Source of the DNA: Xenorhabdus eapokensis
GTDB lineage: Bacteria; Pseudomonadota; Gammaproteobacteria; Enterobacterales; Enterobacteriaceae
DNA: 52,744 bases
Direction of reading: 5' to 3'
NCBI RefSeq assembly: GCF_001908105.1
Contig: NZ_MKGQ01000024.1
Coordinates: forward strand, 1 to 52,744
The notes beneath the pieces are model-generated. The model did no database searches. It saw nothing but the letters and a program-made list of their open reading frames with translations, and was not told the origin of the DNA. Positions 9,109 to 19,176 of this stretch are shown piece after piece. The first letter of the stretch is position 1; every line of letters begins with the position of its first letter. Both the position numbers and the translations under genes were made by a program.

Positions 9109-10266
9109 TTAATCAATCGATTGTTGTTTCCAGTCTGCGATGGCAATGTGTCGTTGACGTTCTAATTCTGTGCGAATCTCAGCACCCTGAAATCCACGGG
9201 CAATCACTTCCTGGACGTTGACTTGGCTGGCAATAGCAAACACTTTGCGTAAATAATCAGCTTGTGGATAGGGTGACGTTTCTGCGCCTGGGTATCCACG
9301 GTTGTCTGCTTCGCTACAGGTAAGTAGTTGTTCAATACGTTGCGGTTTGCGCCAGGCATCCACGGCATTAAACAGGGTTAGCAGGATTTCTGGAGGCAAT
9401 TGTTTTACGGTATGTACCCAATTGTGATATTGCGTCACAATCGTGGCTAAATCGCGTGCCGAGTTGGGAATGCGCAGTCGTTCGCACATTTGTTTCAGCG
9501 GTATCATTTCGATATGGCTGCATAGTGAGGCGAAGCGCGTGTCTATTTCTTCGCTCAATTGGGTGGATATTTGCAAAACTCGCAATGAATGAAGCCCTGC
9601 ATCATATTCAAGTAGAGGAACAGCAAACAGATTATCGATCTCAGGAAAGAGTACCGCCAATGCTCCACAATCGCGCAGAACCTGAAAGTAGACTTGTGGT
9701 GATTGTGAAGTGAGTGCCTTTTCAGTTTCTCGCCAGACACGCTCAGGAGTTAATGAGGATAATTCACCACCTGCGACCATCTCGGTAATGAGCGCTTGCG
9801 TCTCTGGGGCAATTGAAAAACCCAGATGGGCAAAGCGAGCAGCAAAACGAGCCAAACGCAGCACACGTAATGGATCTTCTGCAAACGCAGGGGAGACATG
9901 GCGCAAGAGACGATTTTTGAGATCATTGGTACCATGATAAGGATCGATTAATGCACCTTCACGCGTTTGTGCAATAGCGTTGATCGTTAAATCACGGCGC
10001 AGCAGATCTTCTTCCAGTGTCACATCGGGGGCGGCATAACAGCTAAAACCGGTATATCCCTGACCTGATTTCCTTTCAGTACGTGCCAGCGCATATTCTT
10101 CATGGGTTTGGGGGTGCAAGAAAACAGGAAAATCCTTGCCAACTTGTTGATATCCCTGAGATAGCAGCTCCTTTGGATTGCTTCCAACAACAACCCAGTC
10201 CCGTTCAGTGACGGGCAGACCCAATAATTGATCGCGAACAGCGCCGCCAACCAAATAGACTTTCAC
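9109..10266 (-). CDS. cca: CCA-adding tRNA nucleotidyltransferase lacking the HD motif
   Basis: A 385-residue protein (E. coli 412) starting with GTG after an AAGGA box. The class II nucleotidyltransferase core is intact: [12 protein letters not shown] (5-16), [10 protein letters not shown] and the neck motifs [15 protein letters not shown]. It adds or repairs the 3' CCA of tRNA. In gammaproteobacterial Cca the C-terminal half has an HD domain with phosphatase, 2'-nucleotidase and 2',3'-cyclic phosphodiesterase activity. Here the first His is present (AGLHSLRV), but after SLC (247-249) the HDLGKG and HHGHG segments are replaced by a short SHIEMIPL stretch, a loss of about 19 residues in frame, plus about 5 lost before AGLH. 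The rest of the C-terminus aligns well. Confidence 0.93.
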   Translation of the reverse strand: MKVYLVGGAVRDQLLGLPVTERDWVVVGSNPKELLSQGYQQVGKDFPVFLHPQTHEEYALARTERKSGQGYTGFSCYAAPDVTLEEDLLRRDLTINAIAQTREGALIDPYHGTNDLKNRLLRHVSPAFAEDPLRVLRLARFAARFAHLGFSIAPETQALITEMVAGGELSSLTPERVWRETEKALTSQSPQVYFQVLRDCGALAVLFPEIDNLFAVPLLEYDAGLHSLRVLQISTQLSEEIDTRFASLCSHIEMIPLKQMCERLRIPNSARDLATIVTQYHNWVHTVKQLPPEILLTLFNAVDAWRKPQRIEQLLTCSEADNRGYPGAETSPYPQADYLRKVFAIASQVNVQEVIARGFQGAEIRTELERQRHIAIADWKQQSID

Positions 10267-10281
10267 TCTTGTTTCCTTAAA

Positions 10282-10902
10282 TCAGCTCATCCAACGATCT
10301 TTCTTTTTCCGGCGAGGGATAATGTGTGGCAATATAAGCCCCAAAATCAGGCCAATCCCCGCACCCCCACCGCCATAAGCAAACCACTGTAAGATGATCT
10401 CTCTTTGTCTATCATCCAACTGAAAATTGGCAACTTCGACCTTTTTTTCAGCCACAATTAATTTATTCTGAAGCTGGACATTCTCTTTTTTCAGATCACT
10501 GATGATCTTATCGCTGTTTGCCACTTTGTTCTGTAATTCAGCGGTACGCTTATTCCACTTATCGTCAATGGCGGCCAGATTCTCAGTCAGTGCTTTGATC
10601 TCTTGTTCCATTGCAGGAAGACGCTCATGCAGGCTTGGAATGGTGCTGAGCTCACTTGCGAATATCCAACTTATGCGTCCTTTATTGTCTTGAATTTGCA
10701 AGAAACCATTATCTGATTTAGGGCTGATTAATGTGACTTCTTCGCCGGCATTTAATGAACCAATAATACGGTTTTTAATGCTTGGGCCGCTACGAATGTA
10801 AGCTGATAAATCATCGGAAACATAGCGTTTTTCTTCAGCATGTACGGATAACGGAAGAGTAAAACTCAATAACAAGATAAATAATTGATGTAGTTTTTGC
10901 AT
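10282..10902 (-). CDS. ygiM: SH3b-domain membrane protein YgiM
   Basis: A 206-residue protein, the same length as E. coli YgiM (TIGR04211 SH3 family). The start is chosen at MQKLHQLF so that a signal peptide (to about LSVHAEE) comes first. A bacterial SH3 domain follows (about 25-90: YVSDDLSAYIRSGPS, NAGEEVTLIS). Then comes a long coiled coil (about 105-165). Near the end is one transmembrane helix rich in Gly/Ile and a basic tail (RRKKKDR). The domain is probably periplasmic, anchored in the inner membrane. Its molecular role is not established. It lies 15 bases upstream of cca, so the two are likely co-transcribed. Confidence 0.9.
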   Translation of the reverse strand: MQKLHQLFILLLSFTLPLSVHAEEKRYVSDDLSAYIRSGPSIKNRIIGSLNAGEEVTLISPKSDNGFLQIQDNKGRISWIFASELSTIPSLHERLPAMEQEIKALTENLAAIDDKWNKRTAELQNKVANSDKIISDLKKENVQLQNKLIVAEKKVEVANFQLDDRQREIILQWFAYGGGGAGIGLILGLILPHIIPRRKKKDRWMS

Positions 10903-11187
10903 GCTGTGCTCAACTGTTCTCTGTGTATGGATCAATTAAGTATGGATTAATCGTAATTTAAACTACCTAAGGGATAGTAAAGAGTTAAGTTTGTTGGTGC
11001 AATCAGTAAACCAGAATGAATGCTATATCAACTGACCGAATACAAACCTTTTGCGGTTTTTTTTGGTGAAGTGAAAGTGATGTTTGTTGAGATAACACCC
11101 TATTGTGGTTTATTTTTCTCTTCTGTGAATGAAAAAGTGAACAGAATTAAGAAAAAATTCTGTCATATCAATTGAGGAATAAAAAAT

Positions 11188-12144
11188 ATGAGTTCTGTAG
11201 AAATAGAATTGAAACTGTCTGTGAAGCCTGATGCGATACCGGCAGTTCGCCAGCAGTTATTTCAGTTTCCTCATGATTACACTTCACCACAACACCTGAC
11301 TAATATTTATTTTGAGACGCCAGATAATCAATTGCGACGTTGGGATATGGGGCTGCGTATCCGTGGTTTTGACGGGCACTATGAGATGACCATTAAAACC
11401 GCGGGTAAAGTGATAAGTGGGTTACACCAACGCCCTGAATTCAATATCCCTTTGCCCCAACCTCAATTAAATCTGGCACTGTTTCCCGCTCATATCTGGC
11501 CTGAAAATACCGATCTTGCCTATCTACAGGCACAATTGACCGAATTATTCAGCACCAACTTTAACCGTGAAAAATGGCTTGTGACTTATGAAGAAAGTGA
11601 AATTGAAGTGGTGCTGGATCAGGGAACTATTTTGTCTGGAAATAAAGATTCAGGAGATCAGACATCACCTATTTGTGAATTTGAGCTGGAACTAAAAAGT
11701 GGAAATATTATCGATATTTTGTCATTGGCAAACAAACTGGCATCACAAAATGGCCTGCGTTTAGCAAATAAAAGCAAGGCTGCACGGGGATATGCGCTTG
11801 TTCATGGTTTATCCCATAAGACATTACCAAAATTACCGAAAGAGTTGGAATGGCAGCAGCCATTATCTGTACTTTTGCCTGAAATATTGGCGCAATGGCA
11901 GGAGCAAGAAGAAGGATGGCTGGCGGGCTTGCCAGAAGGTAAAACGGGATTAGTGCAGGTTTTGCAGTGGATCATCACATTGACTGCAAGACAGACCGAA
12001 TGTTTACCGATATTGGATTTATTGGCGGAATTAATGGCTGCTTTATCCATAAACAGTTCAGAAGCTGAAACGTTGTGCTACAGCGCATCTTGGTTGCAAT
12101 GTAAGTTGGCGTTAATGCAATGGCTACTGATTCAGTCCCGATAA
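11188..12144 (+). CDS. ygiF: CYTH-domain inorganic triphosphatase, C-terminally shortened
   Basis: A 318-residue protein, whereas E. coli YgiF has about 433. Residues 1-205 form a complete CYTH domain: the EIELKL signature (E5, E7, K9), the GLRIRG strand, FEMELEL-type acidic strands (CEFELELK) and KSKAARGYAL. CYTH enzymes split triphosphate using divalent metal ions. The E. coli protein carries a C-terminal CHAD domain; here the similarity stops at KLALMQWLLIQ, near E. coli residue 315, and a stop follows. Only 44 bases separate this stop from glnE, so no CHAD remnant remains. The order ygiF-glnE-hldE matches E. coli. GAGG serves as the ribosome binding site. Confidence 0.9.
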   Translation: MSSVEIELKLSVKPDAIPAVRQQLFQFPHDYTSPQHLTNIYFETPDNQLRRWDMGLRIRGFDGHYEMTIKTAGKVISGLHQRPEFNIPLPQPQLNLALFPAHIWPENTDLAYLQAQLTELFSTNFNREKWLVTYEESEIEVVLDQGTILSGNKDSGDQTSPICEFELELKSGNIIDILSLANKLASQNGLRLANKSKAARGYALVHGLSHKTLPKLPKELEWQQPLSVLLPEILAQWQEQEEGWLAGLPEGKTGLVQVLQWIITLTARQTECLPILDLLAELMAALSINSSEAETLCYSASWLQCKLALMQWLLIQSR

Positions 12145-12188
12145 TCCCCTTTTATTCTTAAAAATACGGTCATAAGGAAAAAACAGTT

Positions 12189-15044
12189 ATGCGGCCACTT
12201 TCATCACCCTTAGCCCGACAATTGCAGCATATTATTGCGAATCTTCCACCATTAGAGGGAACGTTAGCGCCCTTTTCACCTGATGAACAGGCGGTGCTGT
12301 CATTGAGTGAGTTTGTGGCAGAAAACGTGTTATCACATCCTGCATGGTTAGAGGATATTCGCCAAAATCCCCCCCAACCGGAAGAGTGGCAACATTATTC
12401 CCATTGGCTGGAACAAGCGCTGCTGGTGGTCAATGATGAAAATGGTTTGATGCGGTGTTTACGTTTTTTCCGCCATCGGATTTTGGTCAGAATTGCATGG
12501 TCGCAGGCATTGCAAAGCAGTACGACAGAACAGACATTGCAGCAATTAAGCATGTTGGCCGAAACTTTGATTATCGCTGCCCGTGACTGGCTTTATCTGC
12601 GTTGTTGTCAGGATTGGGGAACGCCGACTAATAGCGCTGGAATGACTCAGCCGCTGCTAATTTTGGGCATGGGAAAATTGGGGGGCGGAGAGCTTAATTT
12701 TTCCTCTGACATTGACCTTATTTTTGCTTATCCAGAAAATGGCGTAACCCAAGGTGGGCGTCGAGAAATGGATAATTCTCAGTTTTTTACTCGATTAGGG
12801 CAGAAATTAATTAAGGTGCTGGATCAACCAACCGTAGACGGATTTGTTTATCGTGTTGATATGAGATTACGTCCATTTGGTGACAGTGGACCTTTGGTAT
12901 TCAGTTTTCCGGCATTGGAAGATTATTATCAGGAACAGGGACGTGACTGGGAACGTTATGCTTTGGTGAAAGCGCGCATTTTGGGCAATGATGATCAGGT
13001 TTATTGTCAGGAACTGCGCCAGATGTTGCGACCGTTTGTTTTCCGCCGCTATATTGATTTCAGTGCAATTCAATCCTTGCGCAATATGAAGGGCATGATT
13101 GAGCGGGAAGTCCGTCGTCGGGGATTAAAAGATAATATTAAATTAGGCGCAGGTGGAATTCGTGAAATTGAGTTTATCACTCAGGTTTTTCAGCTTATTC
13201 GTGGGGGAAGGGAGCCGAGTCTGCAATCCCGCTCATTATTGCCAACCTTAAAGGCCATCAATGACCTGGCTTTACTGCCAACGGAAAAACTAAAGCAGCT
13301 TGAAGAAAGTTACCTGTTTTTACGGCGGCTTGAAAACCTGTTGCAATCTATTCATGACCAACAAACGCAAACTTTGCCCGATAATGAGTTAGATCGTGCC
13401 CGTCTCTCTTGGGGGATGAATTTTGCCAATTGGGATGAATTAATGGCAGAAACCGAACGCAAAATGAGTGCAGTACGAAGTATTTTCCAACAGTTGATCG
13501 GTGATGAAATAGAAGAGCAGAATGAAGAAGCCTGCCATATCCCGTTTAAGAGCTTCTGGCAGGAAGCCTTGCATATAGATGAACTTAGCGCGTTGATTCC
13601 TCATCTTGATAAAGAAAAAGTCTGGAAAATGCTTGATGTCATGACGCTTTTCCGTCGGGACGTCAGTAAGCGCACCATTGGTCCACGGGGAAGGGATGTA
13701 CTTGACCAGTTGATGCCACGTTTGTTAGCAAAAATTGCAGTCAGGCAAGATGCCGATATCGTTTTAGAGCGGATTACTTCCTTGTTGCTCAGTATTGTCA
13801 GTCGCACGACTTATCTGGAACTGATGCTGGAATCAGAACTGGTCATGATCCATGTTATCCGGCTCTGTGCGGCCTCTCCAATGATCGCCAGCCAGCTTGC
13901 TCGTCATCCGTTGTTGCTGGATGAGCTACTCGATCCTAAATCGCTATATCAACCATTGCCGATGGAAGCTTATCGTGATGAGCTTCATCAATATTTGCTG
14001 CGGATCACTGAGGATGATGAAGAGCAGTTGCTGGAGGCCTTACGTCAATTTAAGCAGGCACAACTATTGCGGATCGCAGCAGAAGATATTGCGGGTGTCT
14101 TGCCTGTGATGAAGGTGAGTGATCACCTGACTTATCTGGCGGAAGCCATTATTGAGGCAGTTGTGCGACTGGCGTGGAACCAAATGGTAAAACGCTATGG
14201 CACACCTGCCCATTTATCCCAGCGGCAGGGCTTAGGATTTGCCATTATTGGTTATGGCAAATTGGGTGGCTGGGAACTCGGTTATGGCTCTGATTTGGAT
14301 CTGGTGTTCTTGCTGGATTGCCCTATGGGGATAATGACGGATGGCGCCCGTTCCATTGAGGCTCGCCAATTTTATTTGCGCCTTGCTCAACGCATCCTTC
14401 ATTTGTTCAGTACCCGAACGGCATCGGGGATATTGTATGACGTTGATGCCCGTTTGCGGCCATCTGGTGAGTCGGGCATGTTGGTCAGTACCTTGGAGTC
14501 CTTTGATGATTACCAAAAAAATGAGGCATGGACCTGGGAGCACCAGGCGCTGGTTCGTGCACGCATGGTTTTTGGGGATGAGAAAATGCGCCGTGATTTT
14601 GCACGCATTCGCCGTGAAACATTATGCCTTCCCCGTAATCCCGATCTTTTACGCCAACAGGTGCGTGAGATGCGAGAAAAAATGCATCGGCATTTGGGCA
14701 GCCACCAGCAAGATCAATTTGATCTCAAAGCTGATCCAGGAGGGATCACGGATATTGAATTTATTGCTCAATATCAGGTGCTGCGTTATGCATCAGAAAA
14801 TGCCAACCTGACTCGCTGGTCTGATAATGTGCGAATTTTCGAATTAATGGCGCAGCATAATATTATGGACGAGCAGGAGGCGATGGCGCTGACACAGGCT
14901 TACATTACCATGCGCGATGAATTACATCATTTAGCGTTGCAAGCGTTATCCAGTCGAGTTTCAGTTGAACATTTTAGTCAGCAGCAAGCATTGGTACGTG
15001 ATAGCTGGCAAAAATGGTTAGAGAATGACCTCACGTATCAATGA
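12189..15044 (+). CDS. glnE: Bifunctional glutamine synthetase adenylyltransferase/deadenylase
   Basis: A 951-residue protein (E. coli 946). It has two related nucleotidyltransferase domains: the N-terminal deadenylase with [20 protein letters not shown] (from about residue 158) and the C-terminal adenylylase with [20 protein letters not shown] (from about residue 687). Each is followed by a helical GlnD_UR_UTase-type domain. It adds AMP to, or removes it from, a tyrosine of glutamine synthetase in answer to PII and glutamine, tuning nitrogen assimilation. AAGGAAAA lies just before the ATG. The gene follows ygiF by 44 bases and precedes hldE, probably as one operon. Confidence 0.97.
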   Translation: MRPLSSPLARQLQHIIANLPPLEGTLAPFSPDEQAVLSLSEFVAENVLSHPAWLEDIRQNPPQPEEWQHYSHWLEQALLVVNDENGLMRCLRFFRHRILVRIAWSQALQSSTTEQTLQQLSMLAETLIIAARDWLYLRCCQDWGTPTNSAGMTQPLLILGMGKLGGGELNFSSDIDLIFAYPENGVTQGGRREMDNSQFFTRLGQKLIKVLDQPTVDGFVYRVDMRLRPFGDSGPLVFSFPALEDYYQEQGRDWERYALVKARILGNDDQVYCQELRQMLRPFVFRRYIDFSAIQSLRNMKGMIEREVRRRGLKDNIKLGAGGIREIEFITQVFQLIRGGREPSLQSRSLLPTLKAINDLALLPTEKLKQLEESYLFLRRLENLLQSIHDQQTQTLPDNELDRARLSWGMNFANWDELMAETERKMSAVRSIFQQLIGDEIEEQNEEACHIPFKSFWQEALHIDELSALIPHLDKEKVWKMLDVMTLFRRDVSKRTIGPRGRDVLDQLMPRLLAKIAVRQDADIVLERITSLLLSIVSRTTYLELMLESELVMIHVIRLCAASPMIASQLARHPLLLDELLDPKSLYQPLPMEAYRDELHQYLLRITEDDEEQLLEALRQFKQAQLLRIAAEDIAGVLPVMKVSDHLTYLAEAIIEAVVRLAWNQMVKRYGTPAHLSQRQGLGFAIIGYGKLGGWELGYGSDLDLVFLLDCPMGIMTDGARSIEARQFYLRLAQRILHLFSTRTASGILYDVDARLRPSGESGMLVSTLESFDDYQKNEAWTWEHQALVRARMVFGDEKMRRDFARIRRETLCLPRNPDLLRQQVREMREKMHRHLGSHQQDQFDLKADPGGITDIEFIAQYQVLRYASENANLTRWSDNVRIFELMAQHNIMDEQEAMALTQAYITMRDELHHLALQALSSRVSVEHFSQQQALVRDSWQKWLENDLTYQ

Positions 15045-15138
15045 TCTCAGGCAGCCGCTTTTCCTGATCGAGTTTGCAGGCACTGAGTTTGGTTATGGTA
15101 ATATCCGCAACAGTTTATTTTGATACTTGGAGTATGGG

Positions 15139-16563
15139 ATGAAAGTAACACTCCCCGATTTTCACCGCGCAGGTGTTTTGGTTGTTGGCGATGTTATGTT
15201 AGATCGCTACTGGTATGGTCCAACTAGCCGCATTTCACCGGAAGCACCGGTTCCTGTGGTTAAGGTAGAAACCATAGAAGAGCGCCCAGGAGGAGCGGCT
15301 AACGTAGCCATGAACATTGCTTCATTGGGCGCGAATTCACGTTTGATTGGCTTGACGGGCATTGATGATGCAGCGCGGGCATTGAGTGAGAAACTCAGCA
15401 GTGTGAAAGTCCGATGTGATTTTGTTGCTGTCCCAACTCATCCAACTATCACGAAACTGCGTGTTTTATCGCGTAATCAGCAATTGTTGCGTCTGGACTT
15501 TGAAGAAGGCTTCCAGAATGTAGATGCCCAGCCGCTGTTGGAAAAAATTCAGCAATCCTTGCCCCATATTGGCGCACTAGTGCTGTCGGATTATGCTAAA
15601 GGAGCGCTAAACCAGGTTCAGGCCATGATTAAGCTCGCCAACGAAGCCAATGTTCCTGTGCTGATCGATCCAAAAGGCAGCGATTTCAGTCGTTATCGTG
15701 GCGCAACATTGCTGACGCCAAATATGTCAGAATTTGAAGCCGTTGTCGGGCACTGCAAGGATGATGATGATTTAGTGCAGAAAGGCACGAAGCTGGTGCA
15801 GGATTTGGAACTGCAAGCACTGTTGATCACACGTTCTGAACGAGGCATGAGTTTATTGCGGGTTGGGCAGCCGCCCCTGCATTTACCAACTCAGGCACAG
15901 GAAGTTTTTGATGTCACGGGTGCAGGAGATACGGTGATAGGTATATTGGCAACGGCATTAGCCGCTGGCAAGCCGCTGAATGAAGCCTGTTACCTTGCCA
16001 ATGCGGCAGCAGGTGTAGTGGTTGGTAAACTGGGAACCTCCACCGTGTCACCGGTTGAGCTGGAAAATGCAGTGCGTGGACGTGCAGAAACCGGATTTGG
16101 CGTAATGAGTGAAGCCAAACTGAAAGAAGCCGTTGCACAGGCGCGTCAGCGTGGTGAACGGATTGTCATGACGAATGGTTGTTTTGATATCCTCCACGCG
16201 GGGCATGTTTCATATTTGTCTAACGCGCGCAAATTGGGTGATCGTTTGATCGTTGCCGTTAATAGTGATGCGTCTACCAAGCGTCTGAAAGGGGAAACCC
16301 GTCCGGTGAATCCGTTGGAACAGCGCATGACAGTGCTATCGGCGCTGGAATCTGTGGACTGGGTTGTGGCATTTGAAGAAGATACACCGCAGCGCTTAAT
16401 CGCGGATATCCTGCCGAATATTTTGGTCAAAGGTGGCGATTACAAGCCTGAAGAGATTGCCGGTAGTGAAGAGGTTTGGGCTGCGGGTGGCGAAGTTAAG
16501 GTACTGAACTTCGAAGATGGTATTTCTACGACCAATATCATCAAATCCATTAAGAGCCAGTAA
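15139..16563 (+). CDS. hldE: Bifunctional heptose-7-phosphate kinase / heptose-1-phosphate adenylyltransferase
   Basis: A 474-residue protein (E. coli 477). The start is set at MKVTLPDFH, with TTGGAG five bases upstream; an in-frame TTG at 15127 is less likely. Residues 1 to about 318 form the ribokinase-like kinase: [28 protein letters not shown] and the anion-hole VTGAGDTV with the catalytic Asp. Residues about 340-474 form the nucleotidyltransferase with [15 protein letters not shown] and the family SxTxx-type block (ISTTNIIK). It makes ADP-D-glycero-beta-D-manno-heptose for the LPS inner core. Confidence 0.97.
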   Translation: MKVTLPDFHRAGVLVVGDVMLDRYWYGPTSRISPEAPVPVVKVETIEERPGGAANVAMNIASLGANSRLIGLTGIDDAARALSEKLSSVKVRCDFVAVPTHPTITKLRVLSRNQQLLRLDFEEGFQNVDAQPLLEKIQQSLPHIGALVLSDYAKGALNQVQAMIKLANEANVPVLIDPKGSDFSRYRGATLLTPNMSEFEAVVGHCKDDDDLVQKGTKLVQDLELQALLITRSERGMSLLRVGQPPLHLPTQAQEVFDVTGAGDTVIGILATALAAGKPLNEACYLANAAAGVVVGKLGTSTVSPVELENAVRGRAETGFGVMSEAKLKEAVAQARQRGERIVMTNGCFDILHAGHVSYLSNARKLGDRLIVAVNSDASTKRLKGETRPVNPLEQRMTVLSALESVDWVVAFEEDTPQRLIADILPNILVKGGDYKPEEIAGSEEVWAAGGEVKVLNFEDGISTTNIIKSIKSQ

Positions 16564-16577
16564 GTTTGGCATCGTGT

Positions 16578-16605
16578 GCCGTTATGCTTTTTGACGCATA
16601 GCGGC
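16578..16605. terminator. Hairpin after hldE
   Basis: A 10-bp stem GCCGTTATGC/GCATAGCGGC with one G-T wobble and an 8-base loop. It lies between convergent hldE and ubiK. No good T-run follows on the plus strand, so termination is only probable. Confidence 0.5.
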
Positions 16606-16651
16606 ATATCTCCTTACTCAATTTTCCTCACGGCATTCCTCTCACACCACC

Positions 16652-16936
16652 TTATTCAGCTTGCGGTGTTTTCTTATCTGCTTCTTCGAGACGAGCTTCC
16701 AATTCATGCAAGCGTTGTTCCATTGCAGCCAATTTTTCACGGGTGCGCAACAAGACTTGTGTCTGCACATCAAATTCTTCACGGTTAACAAGATCTAACT
16801 TACTTAACTGGGATTGCAGAACAGCACGCAATTTTTTTTCCACATCATCACCAAATTCTTTGACACCTTTTGGCATAGCGTTGTGGAGTTGGCGAGCAAT
16901 TTGTTCAATTTTCTTTGGATCGAGCATGATGATCAT
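16652..16936 (-). CDS. ubiK: Ubiquinone biosynthesis accessory factor UbiK
   Basis: A 94-residue protein (formerly YqiC). The ATG at 16936 has an AAGGA box at good spacing; a second ATG three codons later is an alternative. The body matches the family: [20 protein letters not shown], then [40 protein letters not shown], and a C-terminal coiled coil with heptads ([17 protein letters not shown]). UbiK trimers work with UbiJ in the soluble Ubi complex that makes coenzyme Q under aerobic conditions. It is transcribed towards hldE and away from the ribB riboswitch. Confidence 0.93.
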   Translation of the reverse strand: MIIMLDPKKIEQIARQLHNAMPKGVKEFGDDVEKKLRAVLQSQLSKLDLVNREEFDVQTQVLLRTREKLAAMEQRLHELEARLEEADKKTPQAE

Positions 16937-17050
16937 CCTTATATATAACGTAATTGTGTTTTATAGCGTAATGATATTGGCACTATTTTAATACCCTATG
17001 AAGAAAGCATAAATGATTGAGAGCCAGGTTTCATATTTGATTTTTGCTGA

Positions 17051-17079
17051 TTGCTCCTGCCGATTATTAGCGTTATAGT
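17051..17079 (+). promoter_or_regulatory. Likely ribB promoter
   Basis: TTGCTC (17051-17056) and TATAGT (17074-17079) are spaced by 17 bp. They would start transcription near 17086, just at the 5' edge of the FMN aptamer. The -35 match is weak (3 of 6), but the placement supports the call. Confidence 0.55.
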
Positions 17080-17087
17080 GAAATTGT

Positions 17088-17270
17088 TTATCTCAGGGCA
17101 GGGTGAAAGTCCCTACCGGCGGTAACATGAAATATCGAATGATCATTTTATGAAGCCCGCGAGCGCTCTGTTTGTCGTCATTATCTCTTTGTTGTTGAGG
17201 ATAAAGCAGAGGTCAGCAGATCCAGTGTGATTCTGGAGCCGACGGTGATAGTCCGGATGGGAGAGAATAA
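17088..17270 (+). ncRNA. FMN riboswitch (RFN element)
   Basis: The conserved RFN blocks are present in order: TTATCTCAGGGCAGGGTGAA at the 5' side, AGTCCCTACCGGCGGTAA, a variable arm, GGTCAGCAGATCCAGTG, TTCTGGAGCCGACGGT, and ATAGTCCGGATGGGAGAGAA closing the P1 stem with the start. It binds flavin mononucleotide and lowers ribB expression when FMN is plentiful. The variable arm is long, as in other enterobacterial ribB leaders (the E. coli SroG region). Confidence 0.95.
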
Positions 17271-17280
17271 CAGCATCAAT

Positions 17281-17307
17281 CGAGTGCTTGCACTCGTCTG
17301 TTGTTTT
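17281..17307 (+). terminator. Riboswitch-controlled terminator before ribB
   Basis: A stem CGAGTG/CACTCG (17281-17286 with 17291-17296) with a CTTG loop, followed by TCTGTTGTTTTT. It lies just after the FMN aptamer and 85 bases before the ribB ATG. This suggests FMN acts by premature termination, possibly together with effects on translation. Confidence 0.7.
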
Positions 17308-17390
17308 TGTTGCCGTATTTTTGTGCAGCACGAACTCCTCAAAATTGCCCTGATTCTGGTAATCCATACATTAAGAGAGGTTTCTTTACC

Positions 17391-18044
17391 ATGAATCAGA
17401 CGCTACTTTCCTCATATGGAACGCCATTTGAACGTGTTGAGCGCGCGCTTACTGCTTTGCGTGCGGGTCAGGGCGTGATGGTACTGGATGACGAAAATCG
17501 TGAGAATGAAGGTGATATGATTTTCGCCGCCGAAACAATGACGGTAGAGCAAATGGCGTTAACTATTCGCCACGGCAGTGGAATTGTTTGTCTGTGCTTG
17601 ACTGAAGAGCGCCGTCAGCAGTTAAAATTGCCCATGATGGTGGAAAACAATTCAAGCCAATATCAAACCGCTTTCACCGTCTCAATTGAAGCTGCACAAG
17701 GTGTGACAACAGGTGTGTCTGCGGCAGATCGTATTACCACGATCCAGGCTGCTATTGCAGATGATGCGCAACCCAGTGATCTGAGCCGACCTGGACACGT
17801 TTTTCCTCTGCGCGCACAACCAGGAGGGGTTTTAACCCGTCGTGGTCATACCGAAGCGACCATTGACTTGGTCAAAATGGCAGGGTTCAAACCAGCGGGA
17901 GTGCTATGTGAATTGACGAATGACGATGGTTCAATGGCTCGCGCTCCTGAAGTGATTGAATTCGCAAAACAGCATGATATGCCGGTAGTGACCATTGAAG
18001 ATTTAGTCGATTACCGATTAAAAATGGCAAAGGTAGCCAGCTAG
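17391..18044 (+). CDS. ribB: 3,4-dihydroxy-2-butanone-4-phosphate synthase
   Basis: A 217-residue protein, the same length as E. coli RibB. The start is placed at [10 protein letters not shown], after AGAGAGG; an open extension upstream lies in the leader. The active-site loop [16 protein letters not shown] supplies the acidic metal and base residues. [24 protein letters not shown] and the last catalytic block ([15 protein letters not shown]) are intact. It converts ribulose-5-phosphate to the four-carbon unit of riboflavin and formate. It is a single-domain enzyme without a GTP cyclohydrolase II fusion and is controlled by the FMN riboswitch. Confidence 0.97.
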   Translation: MNQTLLSSYGTPFERVERALTALRAGQGVMVLDDENRENEGDMIFAAETMTVEQMALTIRHGSGIVCLCLTEERRQQLKLPMMVENNSSQYQTAFTVSIEAAQGVTTGVSAADRITTIQAAIADDAQPSDLSRPGHVFPLRAQPGGVLTRRGHTEATIDLVKMAGFKPAGVLCELTNDDGSMARAPEVIEFAKQHDMPVVTIEDLVDYRLKMAKVAS

Positions 18045-18154
18045 TGGATTTTCCTATATAAACGCGTAACATTTTAGCGCAGGACAAGCTACACTCGCCT
18101 GTAATACTGTTTTTAAATTTGGATAGAGAACAGATTAGGGCAGGAAATATCGGT

Positions 18155-18270
18155 TATACTCAACCGATTTTGGGTTGCCATGCAGTTGTCGGGTAGCCCG
18201 AAAGACGGGGGATACATACGCATGTACGTTGAAAGGCTACAGTCCACACCCTGTAGCCTTTCAGTATTTC
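18155..18270 (+). ncRNA. Candidate structured small RNA in the ribB-ygiD spacer
   Basis: The spacer 18045-18394 (350 bases) has no gene. It holds a TATACT -10-like box (18155-18160), a region of short stems (CCCG/CGGG around 18197-18209), and a perfect 12-bp hairpin GAAAGGCTACAG/CTGTAGCCTTTC (18231-18242 with 18251-18262) followed by AGTATTTCT. This could be a small RNA of about 100 nt, or a terminator of ribB with leader structure. A further imperfect inverted repeat spans 18271-18321. I do not recognise the sequence. In E. coli zupT sits here. Confidence 0.35.
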
Positions 18271-18394
18271 TAAGACACTCCATCATTTTTGATTGACGAT
18301 ATTCAAGGAAGGAATGTCTTAATCCTGCCATAATTTTTCTATCATAATCCGAATTTATTATTCGAATGTTTAATTTGCTGTATAAGGGGCGAAA

Positions 18395-19171
18395 ATGAGT
18401 CTCCTGAGAATGCCTGCTCTGTTCATTGGTCATGGCAGCCCAATGAATGCCATTGAAGATAACTGTTACTCACGCGCTTGGTTTGAATTAGGGAAGAAAT
18501 TACCCAGACCACGGGCGATTCTGGTGATTTCTGCGCACTGGTACACGAATGGTACAGCCGTGACGGCGATGGCACAGCCCAGAACTATCCACGATTTTGG
18601 TAACTTTCCCAGAGAATTGCATGAAAAACAGTATCCGGCTAAAGGTTTTCCTGAACTGGCTGTATTGGTACAGGATATTCTTGAACCGATTGAGGTTGAA
18701 ACTGATTTTGAAAAATGGGGATTGGATCATGGATCTTGGGGGATATTGGCAAAAATGTATCCTGATGCTGATATTCCGGTTGTCCAACTGAGTATGGATC
18801 GCAATCAACCTGCGTCTTTTCATTATGAAATAGGTAAAAAATTAGCCTTACTGCGAGACGAAGGCGTCTTAATCATGGGGAGTGGAAATATTGTACATAA
18901 CCTGCCGGCCACAAAACTGGGGATAAAATCTTTTCCTTGGGCACTCTCTTTTGAGCAGTTTGTGCGTGAAAGTTTAACCAGTCTGGAAGAGCCTCATCCC
19001 CTGTTTAATGCTTTGGACAGGGAAGACGGTCAATTGTCGAACCCAACACCAGAACACTTCCTGCCATTACTGTATGTGATGGGGACATGGGATAAAAAAG
19101 AGCCGATTTCAACCCCCGTTGATGGAGTTGAAGACGGCTCTTTAAGTATGTTATCGATTCAAATTGGCTGA
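18395..19171 (+). CDS. ygiD: 4,5-DOPA extradiol dioxygenase-like protein YgiD
   Basis: A 258-residue protein of the LigB/DODA superfamily (class III extradiol ring-cleavage type). Metal-ligand motifs are visible: FIGHGSPMNA near the N-terminus, SAHWYTNG, GLDHGSWG and, towards the end, TPEHFLPLLYVMG, with GSGNIVHNL between. E. coli YgiD (DodA) is a zinc-bound family member with DOPA dioxygenase activity; the natural substrate is uncertain. AAGGGG before the ATG is a good ribosome binding site. The gene is convergent with ygiC five bases away, so no terminator fits between them. Confidence 0.92.
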   Translation: MSLLRMPALFIGHGSPMNAIEDNCYSRAWFELGKKLPRPRAILVISAHWYTNGTAVTAMAQPRTIHDFGNFPRELHEKQYPAKGFPELAVLVQDILEPIEVETDFEKWGLDHGSWGILAKMYPDADIPVVQLSMDRNQPASFHYEIGKKLALLRDEGVLIMGSGNIVHNLPATKLGIKSFPWALSFEQFVRESLTSLEEPHPLFNALDREDGQLSNPTPEHFLPLLYVMGTWDKKEPISTPVDGVEDGSLSMLSIQIG

Positions 19172-19176
19172 GTGAA

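Noticed and set aside
18113..18433. 106-codon minus-strand frame in the ribB-ygiD spacer
   Set aside because: It runs into the ygiD start and covers the hairpin region; no ribosome binding site or family resemblance. A structured RNA fits better.
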